Positions 54,535 through 64,000 of a stretch of DNA of 64,000 nucleotides are shown here, piece after piece. The first letter of the stretch is position 1, and every line of letters begins with the position of its first letter. The stretch covers positions 744,001 through 808,000 of the forward strand of contig CAVWXT010000005.1 in NCBI GenBank assembly GCA_963759115.1. The letters run 5' to 3'. A program made the translations under genes and the position numbers. Below the pieces are notes generated by a model, which was not told where the DNA came from, ran no database searches, and was given only the letters and a program-made list of their open reading frames with translations. The DNA comes from CAVWXT01 sp963759115 (GTDB lineage Bacteria; Planctomycetota; Planctomycetia; Pirellulales; Thermoguttaceae).

Positions 54535-55014
54535 ATGCGATTTCTCCTGCCATTGACCGTTGTTGCCAGTCTCTTTGCCGTTGCCAACATAGGGTTCTCG
54601 GCAACTCAGGCTGCCGAGCAGCAACCGGCTCAACGCCAAGATCAGTGGCGGTATACCTTCCACAATGGCGAGTGGTGGTACTGGCTGCCGGCGGGCCGAT
54701 GGGTCTATTGGCGCGACAATCGCTGGAATGACTTCAACCCCAAGGCGTACATCGCCCCCAAGTCGCCCGGACCTGCTACGGCCAGTGGCGGTGGGTCGAG
54801 CGTGGCGAATCGGTCGGCCGCCGCACCGGCCGCGTCGGATACTCGGCCCTTCTACGGACATGCTCTCTCCAGTTTGGATCGCCGTCCGCTGGAAGAGGAC
54901 AGTGAGGTAGGCCCATTCTATGGCCACGCGCTGCCGACCGAAGTGTTCGGCCCTTGGCGTGCCCGCCGCGGACTCCGCCCGTTCTACGGTCATGCCGTTT
55001 CCGTCGGCGATTAG
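54535..55014 (+). CDS. Exported protein with three PFYGHA repeats
   Basis: 159 aa. The ATG at 54535 follows GGAGGGCGGAAAC and opens a signal peptide (LTVVASLFAVANIGFSATQA). An aromatic segment (YTFHNGEWWYWLPAGRWVYW, RDNRWNDF) is followed by a Gly/Ser/Ala linker and three copies of PFYGHA (DTRPFYGHALSSLDRRP, VGPFYGHALPTEVFG, LRPFYGHAVSVGD) spaced by about 20 residues. No known family. Complete and in frame, on the plus strand after the second Cys-rich gene. Confidence 0.7.
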   Translation: MRFLLPLTVVASLFAVANIGFSATQAAEQQPAQRQDQWRYTFHNGEWWYWLPAGRWVYWRDNRWNDFNPKAYIAPKSPGPATASGGGSSVANRSAAAPAASDTRPFYGHALSSLDRRPLEEDSEVGPFYGHALPTEVFGPWRARRGLRPFYGHAVSVGD

Positions 55015-55053
55015 AGCAGACCATTGCCTCAACCGGCCTGAATTGACGGGTGC

Positions 55054-55119
55054 CACGGGCTGCTTGTCAGCCCGTGCTGCGGCCGATTCACGCACTGGCC
55101 GACAAGCGGCCAGTGGCAC
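55054..55119. repeat. Bipartite palindromic intergenic repeat, copy 2
   Basis: Two hairpins, CACGGGCTG CTTGT CAGCCCGTG (55054-55076) and CACTGGCCG ACAAG CGGCCAGTG (55093-55115). Copy 1 is at 1990-2054. It sits 33 bases beyond the end of the adaptor gene and 40 bases beyond the PFYGHA gene, so between two convergent genes. Confidence 0.8.
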
Positions 55120-55148
55120 CCAAGCTGTCCTGCAACACGGTCGGGGCA

Positions 55149-56466
55149 CTACCCTCCGCTCGGCTGTGATGTCTCTATGGCCTGGCCTTCGCGAAGCGAT
55201 TCGCCCTGCGACTGGACGACCGCTTCGTCCCCCTTCAAGCCGGAGGTCACCTCCACTTCGCTGCCGACCTGGAGGCCGACGGCGATTGAGGTCCGCACCG
55301 CCCGAGCGTCTTGCACCGTCCAGCACGAGGTTTCCTTGCCCGCGCGAATCACGGCCGACAGGGGAAGGACAAGCACATCGGGCCGCTCCTGGAGAACGAC
55401 GTGGGCCACGGCGTACATCCCCGGCCGCAGCAGCCCGCCGGGATTGGCGAGGTCGATCTCGGTGCGCAGGGTCCGGTTGCGCGCCCAATGCCCAGCTCGT
55501 CCGCGTCACTTTTCCTTCCACGGTCCGGTCGGGAAGGGCCTGCACGTTGACGCGGGCGGCCCGGCCGGCTTCCACCAGGGGCGAATCCATCTCCGGCACG
55601 TCGACAAAGATGCGAACCACGTCGGCGCGTGCGACCGCCAAGAGCGGCTTGGCGGTGGCGGCGCCGGCCGGCTGAACGAAATCGCCCCGCACCACGTTCC
55701 GCTCGGTTACCACCCCGGCATACGGGGCCCGGATTCGCGTATAGTCGAGCAGGGCCTTCTGACGAGCCATGTCGGCCTGGGCATTTTGCAGCCGGGCGCG
55801 GGCGAAAGTCTCGTCGGCCTTGGCCTTCACGACGCCGGCCTGGCTCTCGACGAACGTCGCCTTGGCCGATTCCACCTTCGCACGGGCCTCGCCGCGCGCC
55901 GCCTCGGCGGCCTTCAACGAATCCCGCGTCTCGTCCTCCAGCTTGCGGTCCAGCGAACCGCCCGCCACGAGTTGGCTGATGCGAGTGAACTGCGATTGCC
56001 AGCGGGCGTAGTCGGCCTCGGCGCGGATGTTGCCCGCCTCGGCCTCGCTAATCTTGGCCCGGGCGGTGGTAACCGCAGCCTCCGCGGCATGGACCGCCGC
56101 AACCGCTTGCTCGATCCCCGCCTGCGCCTGGACGACCTGCGCCTCCTTCTGGTGAAGTTCCTCTTCCAACTCGGGCAGCCACAGTTCCACCAGCAGTTGA
56201 TCGGCCTCGACGCGGTCGCCGATGTCCACGTGCAGCTTCTGAACGTAGGCCGGCAGTTTCGCCCACAGTGGCGTTTGCTCGAAGGCCTCGATCCAACCGG
56301 GCTGCACGCTCTCGCGGCGGAGCGTCTTTCGCACCGGCGGCGCGGCGACGACCGACACGCGAGCCGCCGCATCCGCATTTGCCGGCGTCGGCCCGTGGCA
56401 ACCGGCATTTGTACTCAAGCATGCGGCTGAAACGGCTAGGCCGATCATAAACGGAAGGCGATTCAT
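55149..56466 (-). CDS. RND periplasmic adaptor, one frameshift
   Basis: About 438 aa. The ATG at 56466 starts one base after the pump's stop. Probable lipoprotein (IGLAVSAACLSTNAGC). Adaptor landmarks: YVQKLHVDIGDRVEADQLLV, ELWLPELEEELHQKE, a coiled coil to about residue 250, LLDYTRIRAPYAGVVTERNV, FVDVPEMDSPLVEAGRAARV. The frame slips near 55480 (from RTSWALGAQ to the continuation RTEIDLANPGGLLRPGMYAV, AHVVLQERPDVLVLPLSAVI). Ends at 55149. Second gene of the minus-strand RND-adaptor operon. Confidence 0.88.
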
Positions 56467-56467
56467 G

Positions 56468-59400
56468 TTACGAGACTCCGGGAGTTGCGGCCGGCATGTG
56501 GTAGACGCTCGCGGGATCGTCGGGATCGAGCGAGGCCGATTGGGTTGTCGCCCGCGATTGCAGCAGGGCGAAGACCGCGGGGAGCACCAACAGCGTAGCG
56601 GCGGTGCCGGCCGCCAGCCCACCGATGACCGCCCGGCCCAGCGGCGCGTTCTGTTGGCCGGATTCGCCCAGGGCCAGGGCCATCGGCAACATGCCGGCCA
56701 TCATGGCGCAGGTGGTCATGAGAATGGCACGGAGCCGGCTGGCGGCGCCTTCGACCGCCGCCTGGGTTGCTACTTCCCCCTGGCGTCGCCGGCCCTCGGC
56801 AAACGTGATCAGCAGAATCGCGTTGGCCATCGCCACGCCTACGGCCATGATGGCGCCGATGAACGACTGGATGTTCAACGTCGTACGGGTCAGCAGCAGC
56901 ATCACGATCACGCCGGCGACGACCGCGGGGGCCGTGGAAACCGCGGCCAGCGGCAGCCGCAGCGACTGAAAATTGGCCGCCAGCAGCAGGAAGATCACCA
57001 CCACGGCCAACCCCAGCCCTGTGCCCAGGCCGCCGAGCATGTCTTGCATCGGAGGAATCTGCCCGCGAACCTCGACCTTGGCCCCGCGCGGCGGCTCACC
57101 GGCCTGCTGTAATGCGGCAGAGATCTGGCGCGAGACCGATCCCAGATCGGTGCCCACGACGTTCGCCGTCATGCTCACTTCGCGCCGCATGTTGTAGCGG
57201 TCGATTTCGCCGGGCATGGTGCCCTCGGAGACCGTGGCCACGTCGCGAACCAGCACCTGCCCGGCGGCGTTGCGCTTGACGGGCACGGTCATCAGGTCGT
57301 CGATCGACCCCACCGGCCTGATCCCGCGGGGCGAGCGAACCACCGGCCGCGGCACTTCCACCTGCACTTGATAGCCGATGCCCGTCTTCGGATCGGCCCA
57401 ATAATCGGGCACCGTGAAACGGCTCGACGAGGTGGCCTCGGCCAGCGACTGCGCCACGTCGACCGGCGAAACGCGCACGGTGCCGGCCTTCTCGCGATCT
57501 ACGTCGATCTGAATCGCCGGATAATCCAGCGACTGGACGATTTGGAGATCGCGCAACGCGGGAAGCTGGCTCAGTTCCCCCATGAGTTTGGCCGCATAGG
57601 GCCGCGTCTCGGCAAAGTTCGGCCCGCTGACGGCCACCTCCACCGGCGTGGGCGAACCGAAACTCATCACCTCGTTGATGATGTCGGCCGGCTCGAAGGA
57701 GAACCGCACCTCGGGCAGTGCGCGGGCGAGCTTCGCCCGAAGCTCCTCGGCAAACGATTCGATGCGGATGCCGCTCTCGCGCTTCAGGGCCACGCGGACG
57801 ATGGCATCTTCCGGCCCCCGCGTCCATTGAAACACGGTGTTGATGGGGTAAGAGGAGCCGATCGTGCCGAGATAGGCCAGGCTCAGTTCCACGTTATCCG
57901 CCCCCGCCGTCTCTTTGATGACCTCAAGGACTTTCAAAACGATCTGCTCGGTCCGTCCGATGTGCGTTCCATCCGGGGCACGCACGCGGAGGCGGAACTG
58001 CCCGGTGTCGATGGTGGGAAAGATTTCGGTGCCGAGTTGTGTGCCCAGTCCGACGATGATCGCCGCCGCCACGGCCAGATAGGCCGCGACGAGGCCCCAC
58101 CGAAAACGAACGATCCGCGTCAGCAGCCCCTCATACCGGTGGCGAAACTGATCAAACGAGAACCTTCGCCGCCAACCGGGCGACGCGCCGGCGTGGAAAT
58201 CGTCGAGCTTCACGTGGCGCAGTAGCCAAACCGAGAGCACCGGCACGAACGTGCTCGACAATATGTACGAGGCCACCATCGAGAAGCCGACCGCCAGCGA
58301 CAAGGGCACGAACATCGCCCGCGGCGCGCCCTGCATGAAGAACGACGATATGAAAACCGCCAGGATGCAGACCATGGCCAGGAACCGCGGGATCGCCGTT
58401 TGGGCGTTGCCCAGCCGAACGGCCCTCGCAATCGACGGAGCATGGCTCATCTGGCTGTGGATGTTCTCGATCTCCACGGTCGCTTCGTCCACCAGAATGC
58501 CGATGGCCAGCGCCAGTCCGCCCAGCGTCATCAGGTTGATCGTCTGCCCGGTGAGCCAGAGCGCCACGATGGCCGACATGAGCGCCAAAGGGATGTTCAG
58601 GAGCACGATGATCGCGCTGCGCCAATCGCGAAGAAACAGCAAGACCATCAAGCCCACGAGCACGGCCCCCAATGCCCCTTCCATGACGACGCCCCAAATG
58701 GCCCGGGTGACGTACGGCGATTGGTCGAACTCGTAGCGGACCTGAATGTCGGGCGGCAGGACGGCCTGCATGTCGGGCAGCGCCGCCTTCACCCGGTTGA
58801 CCACGCTCAAGGTCGAGGCGTCCGCCCGCTTGGTCACCAGCATGTACACCGAGCGGTGGCCGTTGACCAGCGCGTAGCCGGTCGGAGCGTCCGTGCTGTC
58901 CTGCACGTAACCCACGTCTCGGATATAGACGGGCGCGTTGGCGCCATATCGCACGGGGATCTTTTCCAGATCGCGTACGTCGCGCACCACCGAGTTGACG
59001 GGCACGAACGGGTATTTGTCGCCCAAGGGAAGGTTGCCGGAGGGGCTGATCGCGTTGCCGCGAGTCAGGGCCGTGACGATTTCGTCGGGCGACATGTCGT
59101 AAGCCCGCAATCGCTCCGGATCGACCGTGATGACCACCGTGCGCTGGTTACCGCCGAACGGCGGCGGCGCCGAGACGCCCGGCAAGCTGGCGAACATCGG
59201 CCGCACGCGGAACAGGGCCAGGTCCTGAATCTCGCCGATGCTCCGCGACTCGCTGGAAAGCACCAGGTAGCCCACCGGCACGCTGCCCGTGTCGAAACGG
59301 ATCACGAACGGCGAAACGGTGCCGGGCGGCATGAACGCGCGGGCGCGATTCACGTAGTTGACCGTCTCGGCCATCGCCTGCGACATGTCGGTGCCCGGAT

Positions 59401-59686
59401 GGAAGTACAGCCGCATCAGGGAGAGGCCCTGAATGTTCCGCGACTCGACGTGGTGGATGCCCGTGATGTAAAGGAAGTGATACTCGTAGTAGTTGGCCAG
59501 GAACCCCTCCATTTGCGACGGGTCCATGCCTCCGTACGGTTGAGCTACGTAAATGACCGGCAGGTTCAGGGCCGGAAAGATGTCGACGCCCATGCGGCGG
59601 ACGGCCAGGAAGCATCCCAGCGTGACGGCCACCAGCGCGACAATCACGGTCATGGGATGACGCAGCGCCAGCAGGATCAATTTCAT
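56468..59686 (-). CDS. RND efflux pump inner-membrane subunit, copy 3
   Basis: 1,072 aa, unbroken. Starts MKLILLALRHPMTVIVALVA, then MGVDIFPALNLPVIYVAQPY. The relay motif is GILVDEATVEIENIHSQM (one Asp, then Glu), and the TM11-12 end is RLRAILMTTCAMMAGMLPMA. It is clearly more distant from the two tandem copies than they are from each other (different inserts around residues 500 and 800). Expected to pair with the adaptor at 55149-56466 and the TolC at 60001. Substrate not evident. Confidence 0.93.
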   Translation of the reverse strand: MKLILLALRHPMTVIVALVAVTLGCFLAVRRMGVDIFPALNLPVIYVAQPYGGMDPSQMEGFLANYYEYHFLYITGIHHVESRNIQGLSLMRLYFHPGTDMSQAMAETVNYVNRARAFMPPGTVSPFVIRFDTGSVPVGYLVLSSESRSIGEIQDLALFRVRPMFASLPGVSAPPPFGGNQRTVVITVDPERLRAYDMSPDEIVTALTRGNAISPSGNLPLGDKYPFVPVNSVVRDVRDLEKIPVRYGANAPVYIRDVGYVQDSTDAPTGYALVNGHRSVYMLVTKRADASTLSVVNRVKAALPDMQAVLPPDIQVRYEFDQSPYVTRAIWGVVMEGALGAVLVGLMVLLFLRDWRSAIIVLLNIPLALMSAIVALWLTGQTINLMTLGGLALAIGILVDEATVEIENIHSQMSHAPSIARAVRLGNAQTAIPRFLAMVCILAVFISSFFMQGAPRAMFVPLSLAVGFSMVASYILSSTFVPVLSVWLLRHVKLDDFHAGASPGWRRRFSFDQFRHRYEGLLTRIVRFRWGLVAAYLAVAAAIIVGLGTQLGTEIFPTIDTGQFRLRVRAPDGTHIGRTEQIVLKVLEVIKETAGADNVELSLAYLGTIGSSYPINTVFQWTRGPEDAIVRVALKRESGIRIESFAEELRAKLARALPEVRFSFEPADIINEVMSFGSPTPVEVAVSGPNFAETRPYAAKLMGELSQLPALRDLQIVQSLDYPAIQIDVDREKAGTVRVSPVDVAQSLAEATSSSRFTVPDYWADPKTGIGYQVQVEVPRPVVRSPRGIRPVGSIDDLMTVPVKRNAAGQVLVRDVATVSEGTMPGEIDRYNMRREVSMTANVVGTDLGSVSRQISAALQQAGEPPRGAKVEVRGQIPPMQDMLGGLGTGLGLAVVVIFLLLAANFQSLRLPLAAVSTAPAVVAGVIVMLLLTRTTLNIQSFIGAIMAVGVAMANAILLITFAEGRRRQGEVATQAAVEGAASRLRAILMTTCAMMAGMLPMALALGESGQQNAPLGRAVIGGLAAGTAATLLVLPAVFALLQSRATTQSASLDPDDPASVYHMPAATPGVS

Positions 59687-60000
59687 CAGCCGTCTCCCGC
59701 CGGTAGACAGACTTCCACGGATTTGCCTCCCCCAAGAATGTTAGCACCCCACCCTTTGCCGGGAAGTGGCGAAATCTGGATAAACTGCATAGATTTTTGG
59801 CATGCCGCCGCCGTCCCGCGCTGAGGGGAAAGAGATATTGCGGCTTGGGGTACCTGACCAGGAGGTAGCGGTTTTGCCGGTTTTACCTGCCGCGCACATG
59901 GTGGCAGTGACGAAGATCAAATGAGGGTACTGCGTGAGGTGTCCGCTTCTGCGCCCATGCTGCCTAACGCCCGCACCTTTGATGGGATTCAAAACGAAAT
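59687..60000. promoter_or_regulatory. Divergent region between RND copy 3 and TolC
   Basis: 314 bases between divergent starts, with AT-rich patches near 59765-59800 and 59900-59935. No gene supported. Both promoters should lie here. Confidence 0.35.
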
Positions 60001-61467
60001 ATGACCCGCTCCACGGCAATCCGATGGGCCCGGATGGCTTCCGCCCTTATGATGGCGGCAGCCGTCTGCGCGGCGCGGATGTCGGCCGAACGCGGGGACA
60101 GGACGTGGGCAGCGGCAGCCATGCGGAACCGTGGGGTGCATCGCTGGGACCGGCCGGCAGCACCACGCCAGCCGAGAACCAGGATTCCATCAGCTTCTCG
60201 GCGGCCCTGGCAATGGCAGCCCACAGCAATCCCCGGGTGGCGTTCGCCAATCAACGGATTTGCGAGGCCTTCGCCCAGTTGAAGGGATCCAGCGTCTTGT
60301 GGCTGCCGTCCATTCAAGCGGGGGTCGGCTACATCAATCACGACGGTCCGCTACAGACCAACGACGGGGCCGTGCCCGTAGCCAGCCGCACGGCGATCGA
60401 GGCCGGGCTGGGGATGTACGCCGTCGGCGGCGGGGCGCCGGCAATTCCTGGAATCTCGGCCAAGTTCGCACTCACCGATGCCGTCTTCCAACCTCGCATC
60501 GCGGAGCAAACCGTCGCCGCACAACGCCAAGCGGCCACTGCCACGACGCATGACATCCTCCTGGCGGCCGCCGTGGCCTACCTGAATCTCCTGCGGACGT
60601 GCCAACAGCAAGCGATTGCCCAAGAGACGCTCGACCACACGGAACAACTGGCCGAATTGACCGCCGCCTTCGCCCGCACCGGACAGGGCAACCAGGCCGA
60701 CGCCGATCGCGCGGCGGCGGAACTGGCCGTGCGGAAAAACGCCGTGGCCCAGGCCGCCGCGCAAACGCGGGTCGCGTCGGCCCGCTTAGTGGAAGCTGCT
60801 GCACCGCGATCCCAGCCGCGTGCTGGTGCCCGAGGAGCCGACGCTCGTGCCGATCGAGCTGGTGTCGCACGAGGCCATCGCCGCCCAACTGGTGGCCGAC
60901 GGCCTAGCGCACCGGCCGGAGCTCTCCGAAAGCCAGCATCTGGTGGCCGAAGCGGTGCAGCGCCTGGATCGAGAGCGATATGCGCCGCTCTTGCCCAGCC
61001 TGCTCTTGGACGTGAGCCAAGGGGCATACGGCGGCGGACCCGGCGCCACGGTCGCGGACGTCCGCGGACGCTTCGACTTCGACGCCACGGCCTACTGGCA
61101 GCTTCGCAACTTCGGACTGGGCGACGCCGCCGCCCGCGAGGGCGCCCGCTCGCGGCTCGAGCAGGCCCGACTCGCGCAGATTCGGCTGATGGATCAGGTG
61201 GCCCGCGAGATCATCGAGGCGCACACGCAATCCGAGTCGCTCTACGGCCAGATTGCCGTCGCGGAATCGGGAATCCGCGTCGCCGGCAACTCGTACCAGC
61301 GGAACCTACAGCGGATCCGCGGCGGGCAGGGCCTGCCGCTGGAAGTGCTCCAATCGATCCAGGCCCTCGATCAGAACCGCCGCGAATACCTGCGAACCGT
61401 GGGCGACTACGACGAGTCGCAATTTCGTCTCTATCGCGCGCTGGGCTGCCCGGTGCAGGCTCCATAG
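60001..61467 (+). CDS. TolC-family outer-membrane efflux protein, two frameshifts
   Basis: About 488 aa. The ATG at 60001 gives a signal peptide (MTRSTAIRWARMASALMMAA, AVCAARMSAE) whose frame slips near 60110 into the main frame (DSISFSAALAMAAHSNPRVA, FALTDAVFQPRIAEQTVAAQ, ILLAAAVAYLNLLRTCQQQA). A second slip near 60795 leads to EPTLVPIELVSHEAIAAQLV, GLAHRPELSESQHLVAEAVQ and the end FRLYRALGCPVQAP. Both halves of the OEP fold are complete. Divergent from the RND-adaptor operon and resembling the TolC at 38049, whose position it mirrors. Confidence 0.83.
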
Positions 61468-61784
61468 CCATCTGTAAGGAGACGGAGCACGGCATGCGGG
61501 CATTGAGACGCAGACGGGGAAACCCCGACCCAGAATATGCCGAAGCCTACCCCACCGCGCCACCTCTCGACGCTACTCAGCCCCTTAAGGCCTGACGCTC
61601 GCAGAATCCCCTTGACCGATTCAATCGGCACAATCCTACTGCCGGCAAACCGATGGCAACCCGTCTGACCTCCGTACTGTATTCCTGCAACGTAGATTTT
61701 CCTAGTGAAGTTGCCCTCTAACCATCCGGTTAGGCACATTTTCGCAAGGAGCCAGGCAGTCACTTTCTTTGTAAGGGGCAAACC
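61468..61784. other. Intergenic region before the REC-HD-GYP gene
   Basis: 317 bases without a supportable gene; promoter region of the next gene by position. Confidence 0.3.
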
Positions 61785-62936
61785 ATGGCGAATGTGCTCG
61801 TTGTCGATGACACCGTCGATACCGTCACGTTGCTGGTCGGCATTTTGAAGCAGCAAGGGCACGCCGTATCAACGGCGCATAACGGATGCGAGGCCCTGCA
61901 AGTCGCGTCCGTGGAGCGTCCCGACGCGATCCTCCTTGATATCATGATGCCCGGCATGGATGGCATCGAGGTGTGTCGCCGATTGAAGGCAAGTCCTGAC
62001 ACGAACACAATCCCCGTCATTCTCCTGACTGCCAAGGATACCGACGAGGACGTCGTTGCCGGCTTGGATGCAGGGGCCGATGACTACGTTCGCAAGCCGT
62101 TCAACACGAAGGTCCTTGCGGCCCGCATTTGCGCGGCGATTCGCTCCAAAGAAAGCCACGATGCACTTGTTCGCATGAATGAGAAACTTCGCACGGAGGT
62201 CACCAAACGTTGGGTGGTTGAAGAAAGACTGCGAGCGCAGGGTTTCGTTCTTCGCTCTGCCCACGAAGAAACGATCCGTCGATTAGTTGGGGCATCGATG
62301 TGGCGAGATGTGGAAACGGGCATGCACATCAAAAGGACCGGAATGCTCAGCCGGACTGTCGCCAAAGCAGTCGGTTGGTCCTCGGCAGATGCCGAAATGC
62401 TCCAATTCGCTGCCCTGCACGATGTCGGCAAGGTCGGCATTCCGGACGCCATCCTTCGCAAGCCGGGAAAGCTCAGCGACGATGAGTTTCAGACAATAAA
62501 GACCCACACGGTCATCAGTGCCAGAATGCTGGCTAATTCCAGCGTACCGATGCTCCAAATGGCCTACGAGATCGCCCTCTACCATCACGAGCACTGGGAT
62601 GGATCAGGATATCCGACCGGAATTGCCGGCATGGCCATACCAGAGGGTGCTCGTATCCTGGCAATTATCGACGTGTACGATGCCCTGACCCACGACCGTG
62701 TGTATCGTCCTGCTCTTCTGGAAGAAGAAGCACTGCAAATGATGCAACGAGAGGGAGGGTCGCACTTCGACCCCCTTCTATTAACCGCCTTCTTCACACA
62801 GCTTCCGGAGATTCGCCTTATTGCCCGCGAGAATCCGGATCCGCCGCCGACCAAGCCTTTTGCTGTCGGCCCGAGCGTTCCGGGGTCATCTGATTCATCA
62901 ACAGCCACCGCTCCGTTGGTAGCATCCATCGTCTAA
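61785..62936 (+). CDS. Response regulator with HD-GYP phosphodiesterase domain (RpfG-like)
   Basis: 383 aa. Receiver domain with Asp52 (RPDAILLDIMMPGMDGIEVC) and conserved Lys in DDYVRKPFNTK; a helical linker; then an HD-GYP domain with AALHDVGKVGIPDAILRKPG, IALYHHEHWDGSGYPTGIAG (the HHE...GYP motif) and DVYDALTHDRVYRPAL. HD-GYP enzymes hydrolyse cyclic di-GMP. The ATG at 61785 follows AAGGGG. The C-terminal 35 residues are a Ser/Pro/Ala tail. Followed by a membrane sensor that is likely its partner. Confidence 0.9.
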   Translation: MANVLVVDDTVDTVTLLVGILKQQGHAVSTAHNGCEALQVASVERPDAILLDIMMPGMDGIEVCRRLKASPDTNTIPVILLTAKDTDEDVVAGLDAGADDYVRKPFNTKVLAARICAAIRSKESHDALVRMNEKLRTEVTKRWVVEERLRAQGFVLRSAHEETIRRLVGASMWRDVETGMHIKRTGMLSRTVAKAVGWSSADAEMLQFAALHDVGKVGIPDAILRKPGKLSDDEFQTIKTHTVISARMLANSSVPMLQMAYEIALYHHEHWDGSGYPTGIAGMAIPEGARILAIIDVYDALTHDRVYRPALLEEEALQMMQREGGSHFDPLLLTAFFTQLPEIRLIARENPDPPPTKPFAVGPSVPGSSDSSTATAPLVASIV

Positions 62937-62996
62937 TCGCATGACCGTAGCCGGTGGGACCCGGGATAGCCATGAGTCATCGAGAGAATTGCCTCC

Positions 62997-64000
62997 ATGT
63001 ACAAATACGACCGCGGGAAGAATCGGCAGGAGCACCTTTCAGAGTCTAAGGAAGACGCGAGACGGGGCTTGCTCCTGACAACGATCTTTCACCGAGCGGT
63101 TGAGTCTTGCGCCGCCGCGGCAGGCGTCTTGGCCCTTCTTGTGCTGTTGGGTTGGCTGTCAGGCAACTGGAGGATCACGACGTTGGGCTACGACTACGTG
63201 CCCATGTCGCCCGGCACGGCATTGTCGATGATTCTGCTCAGTTGCGGCGTTTTCGCGTACCGCATTTGGCCATCCAGACAAGCCACCCGTCGGTTCGCTT
63301 TCCTGGCCGTGTTCAGCGTGGCAGTAGTGAGCCTGCTGACGTGCGCACAGTTGTGCTTCGACTTTGAGTCCCCCGTGGACCGATGGCTGGCGCCTGCGGT
63401 GGGGCATGTGGGGGACATCGCCATTGGCCGAATGTCTCCGTTGACCGCCGTGGTTTTCCTGTTCTGCGCTTGGGCTTTCTGTTTGAGTTGCCGCCCCTGA
63501 ACCACCAGTGGCTATGCCGACAAATTGCCTCGCTGCTGGCGCTGGCCACGTTGTTGACGAGCCTGGTCGTGTTTCTAAGCTATGCAGCAGGCGTGCCGCT
63601 GCTCTACGGCAGTCAAACCATTCCCATGGCGTGGCTTACGGCAGTCTCGTTTGCCCTGCTCAGTTTCAGCATTCTGGCCGCCGCCGGTCCCGACACCTTG
63701 CCACTCTCGTTGTTCACAACGGCATCCCACGAGTCTTGCCCTTCATCGTATCGTGGGTTCCCCATACGCCCTATGGCGGCTTTTGTGCTCCTGTCGGTTG
63801 CCATCGGGACGGTCGGGTACATCTATTTCACCCATCAGACAGCCGCCTCGCGTCAGATGGTGGAACACAAATTGGTAGCCATCGCCGATCTGAAGGTCCA
63901 AAATATTCTTGAATGGCGCAAAGAACGTCTGGGCGACGCCCAAGTAATCATGCGGGAACCATTTGTTGGCCAAGAGGTACAGAAGTTCCTGGATGGGCCG
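62997..64000 (+). CDS. Multi-pass membrane sensor, N-terminal part, one frameshift, cut by the window end
   Basis: At least 330 aa. The ATG at 62997 leads to several helices in one frame (AAAAGVLALLVLLGWLSGNW, GTALSMILLSCGVFAYRIWP, FAFLAVFSVAVVSLLTC, LTAVVFLFCAWAFCL). Near 63495 the frame slips and continues with further helices (SLLALATLLTSLVVFLSYAA, AWLTAVSFALLSFSILAAAG, AAFVLLSVAIGTVGYIYFTH) and the start of a periplasmic region (LVAIADLKVQNILEWRKERL). The layout suggests a MASE-like input domain of a histidine kinase or cyclase; the output lies beyond the window. Next to an RpfG-like regulator 60 bases upstream. Confidence 0.6.

Overview
The window is GC-rich bacterial chromosome, almost certainly from a planctomycete. 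The signs are a secreted protease that starts with an arginine-rich leader followed by EPMEERALLS, a TIGR03000-type secreted protein, paired Cys-rich exported proteins beside phosphate-selective porins, an ECF sigma factor next to a VWA membrane protein, and many intergenic palindromes. I cannot assign a genus.

Layout. 1-2450: the start of rodA (minus, broken) and a TIGR03000 protein. 2639-3670: a minus-strand tRNA array, seven ordinary-looking or extended tRNA genes and three degenerate ones. 4171-12755: a DUF456-like fragment, a GH89 alpha-N-acetylglucosaminidase, a large S53 protease, an anchored protein of unknown function and a DMT-type membrane protein. 12890-16433: an ORF-less group II intron abutting a palindrome, HPr, and an IS inserted in another palindromic repeat. 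16559-25074: a transglutaminase-like exported protein, then an ECF sigma / VWA / TPR gene cluster. 25105-37596: mostly housekeeping genes (xer recombinase, an HD-domain nuclease-like protein, murA, prmC, prfA, rpmE, a MazG-like gene, larC, nikR), mixed with remnants of YbjQ and VapBC genes. 38049-61467: a superlocus of efflux and porin genes. 61785-64000: a REC-HD-GYP protein and the start of a membrane sensor.

The 38-61 kb superlocus is nearly mirror-symmetric: TolC(-), RND(+), RND(+), adaptor(+), Cys-rich(-), porin(-) | porin(+), Cys-rich(+), adaptor(-), RND(-), TolC(+). The parts for two tripartite efflux systems therefore flank a divergent pair of OprO/OprP-type porins, each followed by a Cys-rich exported protein. 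I regard this as the most interesting candidate system. A second standout is the tRNA array, in which tRNA-Ala(UGC), tRNA-Arg(CCG) and a Met-like pseudo-tRNA share one extra variable-region insertion.

Palindromic repeats are spread through the intergenic DNA. One 75-bp palindrome lies in frame inside murA, and another repeat-like tract lies in frame inside prmC. About fifteen genes carry apparent single-base frameshifts, while long genes such as the three RND pumps and the transposase are intact. The shifts may be residual sequencing errors or real decay. Where the reading frame clearly resumes I annotate one gene and give the break point.
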